The notes below the pieces were generated by a model. That model was not told the DNA's origin, ran no database searches, and saw nothing but the letters and a program-made list of their open reading frames with translations. A stretch of DNA of 11,897 bases, taken from positions 1 through 11,897 of the forward strand of contig JAAURZ010000021.1 of NCBI GenBank assembly GCA_012031955.1. The letters are read 5' to 3'. This document shows, in pieces, positions 1 to 8,340 of this stretch; positions within the stretch are counted from its first letter, which is position 1; each line of letters starts with the position of its first letter. Position numbers and translations under genes: made by a program. This DNA is from Bacteroidia bacterium. Lineage in GTDB: Bacteria > Bacteroidota > Bacteroidia > Cytophagales > Cyclobacteriaceae.

Positions 1-163
1 TTTCCTTTCCTTTGAGGATCTTGTTTACGTGCTGCCGGCTTACGTTTAAACTTTTCGCCAGTTCGGTCTGCGCTATATTCATCGAACCCAAGGTGTCACG
101 AATCTTTGACGCGATTCTGGCGGACTTTTCTTCCCAGAGATTTTTATAGCGCTTTTGTTTCAT
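1..163 (-). CDS. XRE/HTH_3 family DNA-binding regulator, N-terminal part
   Basis: Read on the minus strand from ATG at 163-161, the frame is open to the window edge (54 residues; the C-terminus lies outside). It begins MKQKRYKNLWEEKSARIA and then carries a typical lambda-repressor-like helix-turn-helix at about residues 28-52: the stretch NIAQTELAKSLNVSRQHVNK has the QTELAK first helix, the turn and the SRQHVNK recognition helix. Such short Bacteroidota HTH_3 proteins act as cytoplasmic transcriptional regulators, and some are antitoxins of type II toxin-antitoxin pairs. No toxin gene is visible on this side, and the far side is not in the window. It is transcribed in the same direction as the barrel-protein gene upstream, with 102 bases between them. 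The family call is firm; the biological role is unknown. Confidence 0.85.
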   Translation of the reverse strand, partial: MKQKRYKNLWEEKSARIASKIRDTLGSMNIAQTELAKSLNVSRQHVNKILKGKE

Positions 164-185
164 ATTTTAGCCTATTGAGAGACGA

Positions 186-214
186 CAGATACAACTAATA
201 ACGTACCGTGTCAA
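186..214 (-). promoter_or_regulatory. Possible sigma70-like promoter for the HTH gene
   Basis: On the minus strand TTGACA (214-209) is followed after 17 bases by TATCTG (191-186), 22 bases before the start codon of the HTH gene. The -35 match is perfect but the -10 is weak. Bacteroidota vegetative promoters usually follow TTTG/TAnnTTTG instead, so this may be a chance match. Confidence 0.3.
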
Positions 215-265
215 TTTTTAGGTTTACATCTTATCGGGCGTCTGCACACGATCCTCTAAAACAAC

Positions 266-1504
266 CTAATCAAACTTCCGTCTCACACCCCACAGATCAC
301 GAATCACAAGCTCAAGCGAAATTCGTTGCGACTGCTGTGCCACGAGACCGTTTGCCTGTGTGCCGAGGTGATCGTAACCGTAGTTGAGGTTAATGCTTGA
401 CTTGTTGTCGAGCACCGGCAGCACGAGGCCAAGTGAGAAACCGTAGTTGCCAAACGTTTCGTTCTTCAGTATCAGATAATGGTCCTGATAATACAACCCT
501 GCGCGGATGCCCACATAACCCCAGTAGGAGTCCGCAGTTTCTTTTCCAAGATAATTATATCCCAGCGAGACACGCCACGTATCGCGGTAGCCAACGCGCT
601 GGTCTTCATAGTTGCCTCGCGACCATTGCGAAAATTTCAGATCGCCTGCGACGATCGATCTTTTTGACTGAAATGAAAGACCGGCACCATAGCTGGAAGG
701 GTATGTGTAGTAGACAGGTGCACCCGTAGTGGCGTCTAACGTATCGTAGCTCGTGTCTACCAAAATATAGTCCTGAGTCCCCTCGGCCTTGAATCCATTG
801 TCGACAGTTGCACCAACTACCAGTTTACTCTTGTTTATCGGCACCTCATATTGAACGCCCGCGTCGAAATTGAATTTGCGCACCGTGATCTTGTTTTCGA
901 ACAGCAGTCCGTTTTGACTTGAGTTCGCCGCCAGCGTTTCATGTTTGTTGATGGACCCGAAAAGGAATGACGTGTTCAACCCGACAGAAAGGCGCTTGGT
1001 GATTGCAAAGCCATTGCCCCAATATAGTCGCGATATATTGCCCGATCCGTCATATTGGTAGTCTGTGCTCGTGGCGGTTCCAAGTTCCTGCTGCGAGGCC
1101 ACGTTGTATGAAACACTGCTGAAGGGCGTGAGCCCGAATGTGGATGCCCACCTGCGGGAAAACCGAAACCAGTAGTTAAGGTTGGTGAGGCTGCCGGCCG
1201 ATTGGCTGGCGCTGGCCGAGCTGGTGCTGAAACGGTTGCCCTCTACGTAGAAGCCAACCTCATACATATGCGTAATATGCGACGCAATGCCTGTATAGGA
1301 CGCCGGGTTGGCATGGTTGGGAAAGTATGAATCCCGCAGCCCGATGCCCGTACCGCCGAGCCCGCGATTCAACGCCGAAGCGTTGTCGTACAACAATCCG
1401 AGGCCATAAATAGAGTACGGCGAGGTGCTCACATTTTGCGCTGCCGCTGCGCCACCCATCACACAGCCGAGCAAGGTGAGCCAAACAGGAAATCCATTCT
1501 TCAT
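266..1504 (-). CDS. FadL/OmpP1-like outer-membrane beta-barrel protein
   Basis: A 412-residue protein predicted to sit in the outer membrane. The start at 1504 is chosen because the following residues form a Sec signal peptide: MKNGFPVWLTLLGCVMGGAA, then AAQ and mature NVSTSPYSIYG. An ATG two codons earlier (1510) is an alternative. The frame stays open for 132-134 further codons upstream, but those residues are not protein-like. The N-terminus of the mature part (SPYSIYGLG, LGGTGIGLRDS, NHANPASYTGI) is the pattern of Bacteroidota barrel proteins related to FadL/OmpP1 (long-chain fatty acid transport superfamily). The rest is alternating aromatic/polar strands (LNYWFRFSR, RLYWGNGFA, FNFDAGVQYEVPI, YVGIRAGLYYQ), ending in RISLELVIRDLWG. 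Cargo is unknown. It is divergent from the DUF4270 lipoprotein gene, with about 250 bases between the two starts. The frame is intact. Barrel type is fairly sure; transport function is inferred. Confidence 0.75.
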   Translation of the reverse strand: MKNGFPVWLTLLGCVMGGAAAAQNVSTSPYSIYGLGLLYDNASALNRGLGGTGIGLRDSYFPNHANPASYTGIASHITHMYEVGFYVEGNRFSTSSASASQSAGSLTNLNYWFRFSRRWASTFGLTPFSSVSYNVASQQELGTATSTDYQYDGSGNISRLYWGNGFAITKRLSVGLNTSFLFGSINKHETLAANSSQNGLLFENKITVRKFNFDAGVQYEVPINKSKLVVGATVDNGFKAEGTQDYILVDTSYDTLDATTGAPVYYTYPSSYGAGLSFQSKRSIVAGDLKFSQWSRGNYEDQRVGYRDTWRVSLGYNYLGKETADSYWGYVGIRAGLYYQDHYLILKNETFGNYGFSLGLVLPVLDNKSSINLNYGYDHLGTQANGLVAQQSQRISLELVIRDLWGVRRKFD

Positions 1505-1756
1505 AAACATTGAAAACGGAAACTTAGCTGTGGCTTTGCGCGCGTGGAAATTATTAAGACCTACCGGCCGGATGTGCCCACCAATGCACGCAGGCCAGCG
1601 ACAAACAACCAAAGTTGCGTAGAGAGCGGGTTGCGGCATCTGGTATGCGTACAAGGCGCTTTCGTCGCGGTAATGGCAGAGTTCATCTACTTCATTTCCG
1701 GATTCGTCGCGCGTGAGGTCTTTGCCGTTGTCATGATGAGAGCGTGTATGAGTGTG

Positions 1757-3041
1757 ATGAAGTATAGCCTGTTGTTGTTCCGGTGCGGTTGCCTGCACAA
1801 GCGAAGCTACACAAATCGGTGCCGACTTTTTTGAAGAGCCGGTTGTCGATGTGTCAGTGGTAGATTCAGCAACCGTATCGCTGTCTACAATTAAGGTCGA
1901 GTCCATCCTGACGGGGAATGCCGGGAGAATCCTGGTGGGGTATCATGACGATGAGGAGTTGGGTTCTGTTTCGGCTACCCCGTTTTTTCAATTCGATGCG
2001 AGCGACATTGATGTGATCGATGAGGCTACCACAGCGTTCGACTACGCCGCGCTCGTGTTGTATTACGATGGATATTCGTTTTATGACACAACCGCCAGCA
2101 CCACACTCGCCGTGCACCAGGTGACTGAAACGATTGAACCGGGAGAAACCGGGTATCTGCTTGCCACCGACTATTTTAGTTTCGAGCAAGATCCGCTGAG
2201 CACCGTCACGTTTTCACCTAAGCCCAATCGCGACGACTCCCTCGAAATCGTATTGTCCGACCATCTCGGATTGGACCTCTACACCAAAATTATAACGGGC
2301 GACAGCAAGGTGTCGAGCAATGAAGAGTTTCGAAAATATATAAAGGGCATGGCACTGGTGCCGGACAACACATCGTCCGGCAGCATAATGGGCTTTACGC
2401 TGAAGAGTGAACTGCGTGTATACTATCGCGATAAGTCGGTGACCCCCGTAAAGCAAAAGTTTGTGTCAATGCCCATCAGTGCCGACAACACCACGTCGGT
2501 AGCATACTATTTTACCAATATCACGCCTGCGAAAAACTTAATTACAGAGTCGCTTGCCACAGGCGAAAGTCGTCTTTCTTCAGACAGCACGTCGGGCATG
2601 TCGTTCATACAGAGCGGCACCGGCCTGGCCATACGTGTCGATTTTCCGCATCTGCAAACGCTTAAGTCGGTAGAGAACATGTACATCGTGAAAGCGCAAT
2701 TGCAATTATTCCCCGTTCGAAAATCATTCGACGGCACAATGCCTCTGCCCGCAACCCTGTATGTCGACCAGGTGGACAAGCGCAACGATTTCTACCAGCA
2801 ATCGTCGACAGGCGCCGTGCTTGTTGAAGATGTAAGCCTGGGACGGGATTCATACTATCTGCTCGATGTGACTGCTTTTGTGAAAGAAAAGCTGGCCACA
2901 GAAGAATTCAATGAGAATGCGCTTGTATTGATCCAAAGTGATGCCGACCTGGTAGGCACGCTCAACAGAGTGTTCTTGCACGCGCGCTCTTACGACTACG
3001 CCACCAAACTGTATTTGTACTACGCCACCCTAAATAATTGA
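1757..3041 (+). CDS. DUF4270 family lipoprotein, frame broken in the signal peptide
   Basis: The long continuous frame runs from ATG 1851 to TGA 3041 (396 residues). Its start VDSATVSLSTIKVESILTG followed by LVGYHDDEELGSVSA and FFQF is the hallmark of DUF4270, a Bacteroidota envelope family of unknown function. The same frame is coding further upstream: residues before 1851 read GAVACTSEATQIGADFFEEP, with a lipobox Cys (codon 1794-1796) and the QIGAD motif usual after the Cys. That frame has a stop at 1758 and no ATG. A hydrophobic start, MKYSLLLF, lies in another frame from ATG 1757 (other ATGs in that frame: 1733, 1736, 1748). Removing one base, or adding two, near 1771-1785 joins them into one lipoprotein of about 427 residues. 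I therefore take the real gene to begin at about 1757 or 1748. The protein is probably an outer-membrane-anchored lipoprotein. The Kelch lipoprotein gene follows after 11 bases, suggesting one operon. Confidence 0.75.
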
Positions 3042-3052
3042 TAAGGATGAAC

Positions 3053-4070
3053 ATGATAAGTAAATCAAAAACCCTGCTGCTGCTGTGCTTTCTGTTGCTG
3101 GCGATTGCATGTGATGAAACAACCGACGACACCGAAGTGATTGGCAATTGGACCAAAGTGACGCCGTTCAAAGGCGCCCGCGGTCTGGCGCGGTAACCTT
3201 TACCATCGGAGACGACGTCTACGTGGGGCTTGGCTACGATGGCGACGACTACCTGTCGGACTTCTATATGTACAACAACAGCAGTGGCTACTGGGTGGCA
3301 AAAAAATCTTTTCCGGGCACGCCGCGCGAACGAGCCGCAGCCTTCAGTATCGACGGCAAGGCCTACGTGGGCGTCGGCTACAACCGCGACCTGGATACAG
3401 AAGAGCTCAGCGACTTCTGGATGTATGACCCCGACGCCAATGAATGGACGCAAGTCAACGACTTCGGTGGCTCGGCGCGATACAACGCGATCTCGTTCGC
3501 CATCGGGTCAGTCGGGTACGTGGGCACCGGCTACGACGGCGACAACTATAACAGCGACTTCTGGTCGTACACGCCAGCTACGGACACCTGGACTGAAATA
3601 GTCAGCTACCCTGGCGATAAACTTGAAGAGGGAACTGCTTTCATTATCAATAACACCGCTTACCTCTGCACCGGACGTAACAACGGACTTACCCTCTCGG
3701 CATTCTGGTCGTTCAACCCCGAGTCAGGCGGATGGACGGATTTGAAACCGGACGATGAGGAAGCGTACTACGACGAGTTTACCGATGCAGTGAGACGTTA
3801 CGATGCGTTCGTCATTTTACCTTGAATGGAAAAGGCTATATCGTAGCGGGTATTAATTCTTCGGGATCGCTCGACAATGCCGTGTATGAATACGACCCTG
3901 AAACAGGAGAGTGGACGCAGAAGACAACCTTCGAAGGATCGGCACGCAGCGTAGCGTCGGCGTTTGTACTCGAGAGCAGGGCTTTTGTAGGCATCGGCCA
4001 GAATGGTACAAAAAGATTTGATGATATTTGGGAATTCAAACCCGACGACGACTACGATGAAGACAACTAG
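3053..4070 (+). CDS. Kelch-repeat beta-propeller lipoprotein, two frame breaks
   Basis: The start at ATG 3053 is preceded by AGGA at 3044-3047. It gives a lipoprotein signal (MISKSKTLLLLCFLLLAIAC) with Cys20 in the lipobox, followed by acidic DETTDD. The frame then hits a stop at 3193. The frame containing RSGAVTFTIGDDVYVG continues to TGA 3825, and a third (TLNGKGYIVAGIN) runs to TAG 4070. Adding one C to the CCC at 3177-3179 and one T to the TTTT at 3815-3818 restores a single 339-residue protein. It has six Kelch-type repeats, each carrying F.G..R..A..F.i....YvG.GY, then DFW.Y.P....W. The first repaired junction (FKGAPRSGAVTF) aligns exactly with repeat 2 (FPGTPRERAAAF), which supports the repair. 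Six repeats are enough for one propeller, a protein- or glycan-binding scaffold. The ligand is unknown, and the tail DDDYDEDN is acidic. Likely anchored to the outer membrane and possibly surface exposed. Confidence 0.8.
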
Positions 4071-4112
4071 TCTCTAGATTAGTGTCTTTCAAAACAGGGA
4101 TCAGAGCCAACC

Positions 4113-5285
4113 ATGTTTAAGAAAGCCATTATCAACAAGATATTGGATTGTCGTCCTTCACGTGAGTGGCTGGGCGATAATCTTCTTGTTCCCCTTTTTG
4201 TTTTTTTCGCGCCCGGTGTCCGTCATGTTTTCCGGCCCCGAGCGGCGTGGTTATGTCATCTACCGCGACTCAGTACCAGAGCCACCGGAATTCGAAATCA
4301 GACGCGAGCCACCGCCAGGAGACTCCGCCGTGTTTCGTCCTCCACCGGTGGGAGGACGACAAGTGCGCATAGACCCACAGTTTATTTTTATCGAAAGCCT
4401 CGCCACCAACCTGCTGCTTGTGGTCTTTTTCTATGCCAACGTATATTTTCTTGTACCCGGTCTGTTGAGCCGGCGCGGATGGCGGTGGTATGTACCCGCA
4501 GTGGTCTTCGCCTTCTTTTTGTACCTGGGCATTGGCTATGGCATACGTCTGTGGAGTCATCCCAACCCCATAATGCTGAGGCCCCCGTTCTTTATGGGGT
4601 CCATCAACTTTTTCTTCATCTTTTCCCTTAGCCTCGCGTTTCGACTCATGCAAGACAAGGGAAAAGTCGATCGCGAAAAAAAAGGAACTTTGAAAATGAA
4701 CAACTCAAGTCCGAACTTTCTTTTCTTCGTTCGCAGGTAAGCCCACACTTCATGTTCAATGTATTAAACAGCCTGGCATCGCTGGCGAGAAAAAAATCAG
4801 ACGAACTGGAGCCGATGATCATACAACTTTCGCAACTCATGCGTTACTCCCTATACCAGAATGGTGATCGGAGGGTGAACCTGGCAGACGAAGTCCACTA
4901 CCTGGAAAACTACATTAACTTGCAAAAGTTGCGCTACGGAAAGGTAGCAGAGATTGAGTTTAGCGCGGAAATTCAAAATGCGGAATTGAACATCGAACCA
5001 ATGCTGTTGATCCCCTTCGTGGAAAACGCATTTAAACATGGCATCGGGGTAGAAGGCCGGCCCATTATACTGGTCATACTCAGAATGACGGACTTCACGC
5101 TGCATTTTATGGTTAAGAACAAGTTTAACCCGGTGAACATCGAAACAAAAGACAGCAGTTCGGGAATCGGCTTGCAGAACGTAAGGCGCCGGCTCAACCT
5201 GCTTTACAAAGACATGCACGAACTCCACACCTACACAACGGGCGACGGCTGGTATGTGGCAGAACTCAAACTCATACTCCGATGA
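4113..5285 (+). CDS. LytS/YehU-type sensor histidine kinase, two frame breaks
   Basis: The proposed start MFKKAIINKIL (ATG 4113) is followed by a frame change near 4143-4150. From there HVSGWAIIFLFPFLFFSRP begins the first membrane helix. A proline-rich loop (EPPEFEIRREPPPG, RPPPVGG) comes next, then about three more helices (ATNLLLVVFFYANVYFLVPG; VPAVVFAFFLYLGIGYG; INFFFIFSLSLAF). A second break lies in the A8 run at 4676-4683; one more A gives NFENEQLKSELSFLRSQVSP and the HisKA_5/His_kinase core. The phospho-acceptor is His (codon 4746-4748) in SPHFMFNVLNSL. The ATPase domain has the N box (PFVENAFKHGI) and the G box (SSGIGLQNVRRRLNLLY). Repaired length is about 390 residues, normal for the family. 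The gene ends in an ATGA overlap with the response regulator, so the two are translationally coupled partners. The signal sensed is unknown. Confidence 0.88.
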
Positions 5286-5990
5286 TCAACTGTATCGCCG
5301 TAGACGACGAACCGCTTTCGCTCGACCTGCTGGAAGACAACATCCGGAAGGTGCCTTTCTTGAAGTTGGTAAAACGCTGCAGTAATGCCGCCGAAGCAGG
5401 CGATGCCTTGCGCGCGCAACCGGTTGATCTTATGTTCCTGGATATTCAGATGCCGGGCATCTCGGGCATCCAGTTTTTGCAGTCGTTTTCAAAACAACCC
5501 CCGCTTGTCATCTTCATTACTGCCTATGAGCAGTACGCACTCGAGGGCTTCAACCTCGATGTGGTGGACTACCTGCTTAAGCCTGTGCCCTTCGAGCGAT
5601 TTCTGAAAGCTGTTAACAAAGCCTACGACAAACTGCATGCACCCGCCCGCATGCCGCCAACACAAGTAGAAGTACTCACTCATATTTTTGTGAACGCCGA
5701 CTACAGTCTCGTTAAAAATCATGCTGGGCGACATCACACATATTGAGGGCTTGAAAGATTACATCAAGATATTCCTGGCCTCGTCGCCGCGGCCTGTGAT
5801 AACGCGCATGAGCATGAAAGGAATTGAAGAAAAACTGGCCGGCAGCAAGTTTGTCCGCGTGCATAAATCCTTTATCGTTGCCGTCGACAAAATAGTGTCC
5901 ATCAGGAAATCACGCATCACCATTGGCAATGCCACCATACCGATAAGCGAAAGTTTTAAAGAGAACCTCGACCGCTTTCTGAACCAGTAA
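5282..5990 (+). CDS. LytTR-family response regulator, one frame break
   Basis: The start overlaps the kinase stop (ATGA). The receiver domain occupies about residues 1-115: acidic pair D8/D9 in VDDEP, phospho-acceptor D54 in MFLDIQMPG, T80 in FITAYEQ and K100 in YLLKPVPF. The linker is followed by a LytTR DNA-binding domain that starts with IFVNADYSLVK. There the frame breaks at the A5 run 5714-5718. Removing one A gives VKIMLGDITHIEGLKDYIKI and the rest of the domain (SMKGIEEKL, FVRVHKSFIV, NATIPISESF), ending at TAA 5990. Repaired length is 235 residues, the usual size. As the sequence stands, the protein would lose its DNA-binding domain. Its targets are unknown; the adjacent Kelch/DUF4270 genes are natural candidates. 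The 3' end overlaps the convergent hydrolase gene by 35 bases. Confidence 0.9.
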
Positions 5991-6627
5991 GCGTCCGGAG
6001 CGCTTGCGCAAGCATCGCCGATACAACCGGGGCGCGGTTCACGACCATGAAATGCCCACCATCATCCACCAGGTAATCGCCCTGCCGGTGCGGGAAAACC
6101 CGGTCTGACTTGCCATGTATCTGTATCAGGTTAGGTGTCGCATCGGTGTTAGTCCATTGAGGCACCTGCGAAATTCCCCATTTTAGAAAATCATCGTCAG
6201 TATCCTGTAGAATGTCTTTCAGCAATTTCTTCTCCTGCTTGCTTTCAAGTCCGAACAGCCAGTGCAGTACCAGGTTTGGCTGTTTAAGCAGTCGCGGCGG
6301 TAGCCACTGCACCAGGTTGAAGGGAGCAATCGCACGGTTGAACGCCGGCAGTTGATGCTTGTCGCGCGCCGACGACAACAGGATCACGCCGCTGGCACTT
6401 ATGATCTTCGCCAACTCCACCGCCATCATGCCGCCGAACGACAATCCGATCAATATCGGGTTGGCATCGTCTATCTGCTCCGCGAGCCGTCGCGCGTATG
6501 ATTGTATGGATTCATCTTTTCCTGGTTTTATCCATTCAACCGGCTTCGTACTGAAGTCGCCGAACTCGAGAAAATCGAAAACACGATGATCGGCGCCAAG
6601 CCCACTTAACAAGTACAGACTTTTCAT
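5956..6627 (-). CDS. Alpha/beta hydrolase
   Basis: A 223-residue cytoplasmic alpha/beta-hydrolase-fold protein. It starts MKSLYLLSGLGADHRVFDFL, with the oxyanion-side GLG loop. The nucleophile elbow is GLSFGG with Ser63, the acid is Asp175 in HGKSDRVFP and the base is His192 in DGGHFMV, so the triad is complete in the right order and spacing. There is no signal peptide. Its ATG overlaps the stop of the MFS transporter gene (ATGA), which implies co-translation; the two may act on the same compound (uptake or export plus hydrolysis), but the substrate cannot be read from sequence. The last 35 bases run antisense to the end of the response regulator gene, with no terminator between. The frame is intact. 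Confidence 0.85.
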   Translation of the reverse strand: MKSLYLLSGLGADHRVFDFLEFGDFSTKPVEWIKPGKDESIQSYARRLAEQIDDANPILIGLSFGGMMAVELAKIISASGVILLSSARDKHQLPAFNRAIAPFNLVQWLPPRLLKQPNLVLHWLFGLESKQEKKLLKDILQDTDDDFLKWGISQVPQWTNTDATPNLIQIHGKSDRVFPHRQGDYLVDDGGHFMVVNRAPVVSAMLAQALRTLTGSESGRGSL

Positions 6628-7836
6628 GAAGCACTTTTTTTGAAGGCCATTTTGCGCAGATACAGCAGCCCAAATACCGGCCCGGGCAACAACAGAAGAA
6701 AACGGTTGGTGCCAAGATATGAACCCGCTGTTGCGAGCAATTGTATGCTCACGATGGTGATCGCAAACCCGATGCCAGTGACGATGGTAATGGCCGACCC
6801 GCGCACTTCCGGAGGCGCGCTACGCGCCACCAACGCTGAGAACTGCGGTGAGTCTGCCACAACAGCGAAACCCCATACACATGCGTACAGAAGAAACAGC
6901 AACGGCGGCAGAAGCCAAAGCAAGGGACTTAGCAAACAGCAGAATCCGGATACAAGCAAGGCAATGAAAGCAACCTTGCTGCTTCCGATCCGCAACGACA
7001 GCTTACCGCCGGCTACACATCCCACCGCGCCTGAAGCAAGAATCAAAAATGCCATGAGTGGTTCCGAGATGAGCAACGTCCGTCTGGTAATGTAATCAGG
7101 TGTTGCGTATTGCTGAATAATGTAGGGAACGAACGCCCAGAGAGCGTACAGTTCCCACATGTGGCCAAAGTAGCCGAAGGCAGCCGACTTGAACTCGCCA
7201 ATATTGAAAGCTTTGCGCACGGCCAAAAAGGAAAATGAAGAACCCATTTTTCGAAACGGACCATCGGGCACAAGCACCAGCATGAAGGTTCCGCCGGTGG
7301 CCGCCAGCACCGAAACGCCCGCCATCAGAAACTGAGCTTGCGTAAACTGCGGTATCAACCTGAGGGCGTGTGGAAATGCTGTGCCGAGTACTAAGGCGCC
7401 TACCAGCGCGCCAAGCCAATGGCCCAGTCCCATGTTCTTGCCAGTCGGCAGCGATCTTCATGCCGACCGGATAGATGCCGGCCAGAAAAAATCCCGTAAG
7501 TGCCCGGCTCGTCAGCGCCAACGCGAAACTCGATGGTTGAAGCAGTGCCGTGGCATTGGCCAGTGCGCCCAGCAAGCTGCATGCAAAGAACAATTTGGAT
7601 GGAGAAATTTTGTCGACAAGGCCGACGATTGCAAAAAGGAGCGTGCCCGATATAAACCCAAACTGCACCAGACTTGTAAGCCAGCTTAGTGCGTTGAGAG
7701 GCCAGCGGTACATTAATTCGAGCTGCGGTAAAGCGGCGTTACCGGCAAACCAAAGTGAAGTACCGCAAAACTGTGCCACAACGATTACAAGGAAAATCCG
7801 CAACTGTGTGCCGCTACGGGAATTTTCTTTCTTCAT
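6624..7836 (-). CDS. MFS transporter, one frame break
   Basis: Two minus-strand segments together make one 12-helix major facilitator of about 403 residues. The N-terminal part starts at ATG 7836 (MKKENSRSGTQLRIFL) and shows VVAQFCGTSLWFAGNAALPQ, then FISGTLLFAIVGLVDKISP with the loop 2-3 signature position, and FFLAGIYPVGMKIAADWQE. The frame then leaves the protein near 7433-7440. In another frame MGLGHWLGALVGALVLGTAF continues helix 5, and the C-terminal half runs through SFLAVRKAFNIGEFKSAAFG, VPYIIQQYATPDYITRR and PPEVRGSAITIVTGIGFAIT to TGA 6624. One base removed, or two added, at the junction restores the frame. The GTSLWFAGNA start marks a common, poorly characterised MFS subfamily; the substrate is unknown. 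The start overlaps the upstream gene by 23 bases, and the stop overlaps the hydrolase start by 4. Confidence 0.85.
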
Positions 7837-8263
7837 TCGTGTTGGGTTGAGCGCCCTCCAGCCGTTCTACTTTGGTCACAAAGTATTTGGTGTCGCCGCG
7901 CCAGGGGAAGGCCACGTAGCGCTTTATGTAGTGCAGGTTTACGCGCTCGCCGCTGAGCGCGACTGCCTCCAGTTCTTTCACCACCTGCTCGTCGGTTACT
8001 GAAAAGTCGAACGACTCGGCCATGGTGCTGGTGCCCTTAAGCGCGCCAAACGTGTTGAGGTTCAACTGGCCCTCATAGGTCTTAAAGAGCATGCCCTTCT
8101 TGCTTACACGCAGTACCATGCCGGCGCGCACGCCTTCGTCATACACAGCCCAATAGTAGAAGCTGAAAAGGATGATGCCGCCAAGAATGATGACCATGAT
8201 GGCGAGCCTTAGCGTTTTTCTTGCTGCGCGTTTTACGCGCTGTCCGAAAGTTTGGGGTTCCAT
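7814..8263 (-). CDS. Small membrane-anchored protein, conserved in Bacteroidota, function unknown
   Basis: 149 residues: a basic cytoplasmic N-terminus (GQRVKRAARKTLR), one membrane helix at about residues 20-41 (LAIMVIILGGIILFSFYYWA), then a soluble domain with RVSKKGMLFKTYEGQLNL, SFDFSV and NLHYIKRYVAFPWRGDTKYF. I recognise this as a widespread Bacteroidota family. From memory it is sometimes labelled 6-phosphogluconate dehydrogenase in databases, but the protein is far too short and has no Rossmann motif, so that name should not be carried over. It is the first gene of a tightly packed minus-strand unit, its end overlapping the MFS start by 23 bases. The frame is intact. It may have an envelope role, but nothing in the sequence states one. 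Confidence 0.75.
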   Translation of the reverse strand: MEPQTFGQRVKRAARKTLRLAIMVIILGGIILFSFYYWAVYDEGVRAGMVLRVSKKGMLFKTYEGQLNLNTFGALKGTSTMAESFDFSVTDEQVVKELEAVALSGERVNLHYIKRYVAFPWRGDTKYFVTKVERLEGAQPNTNEERKFP

Positions 8264-8340
8264 AGCGTCGAGATGAATCTAAAAATAGTCAATCCCGGCC
8301 AATTGTTTTAGCAGCTTGAGTTGCTTGTGTTTTGGCAAGT

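Noticed and set aside
1544..1834. A 96-codon plus-strand frame ending MKYSLLLFRCGC.
   Set aside because: Only its last part, from about 1748/1757, makes sense as the broken signal peptide of the DUF4270 lipoprotein. The rest is not protein-like, and I see no convincing promoter motif in this divergent gap either.
1505..1906. A 134-codon upstream extension of the barrel-protein frame on the minus strand.
   Set aside because: The extension lacks family similarity, is rich in His/Cys/Arg in an unstructured way, runs antisense to the DUF4270 N-terminus, and would bury a clear signal peptide starting at 1504.
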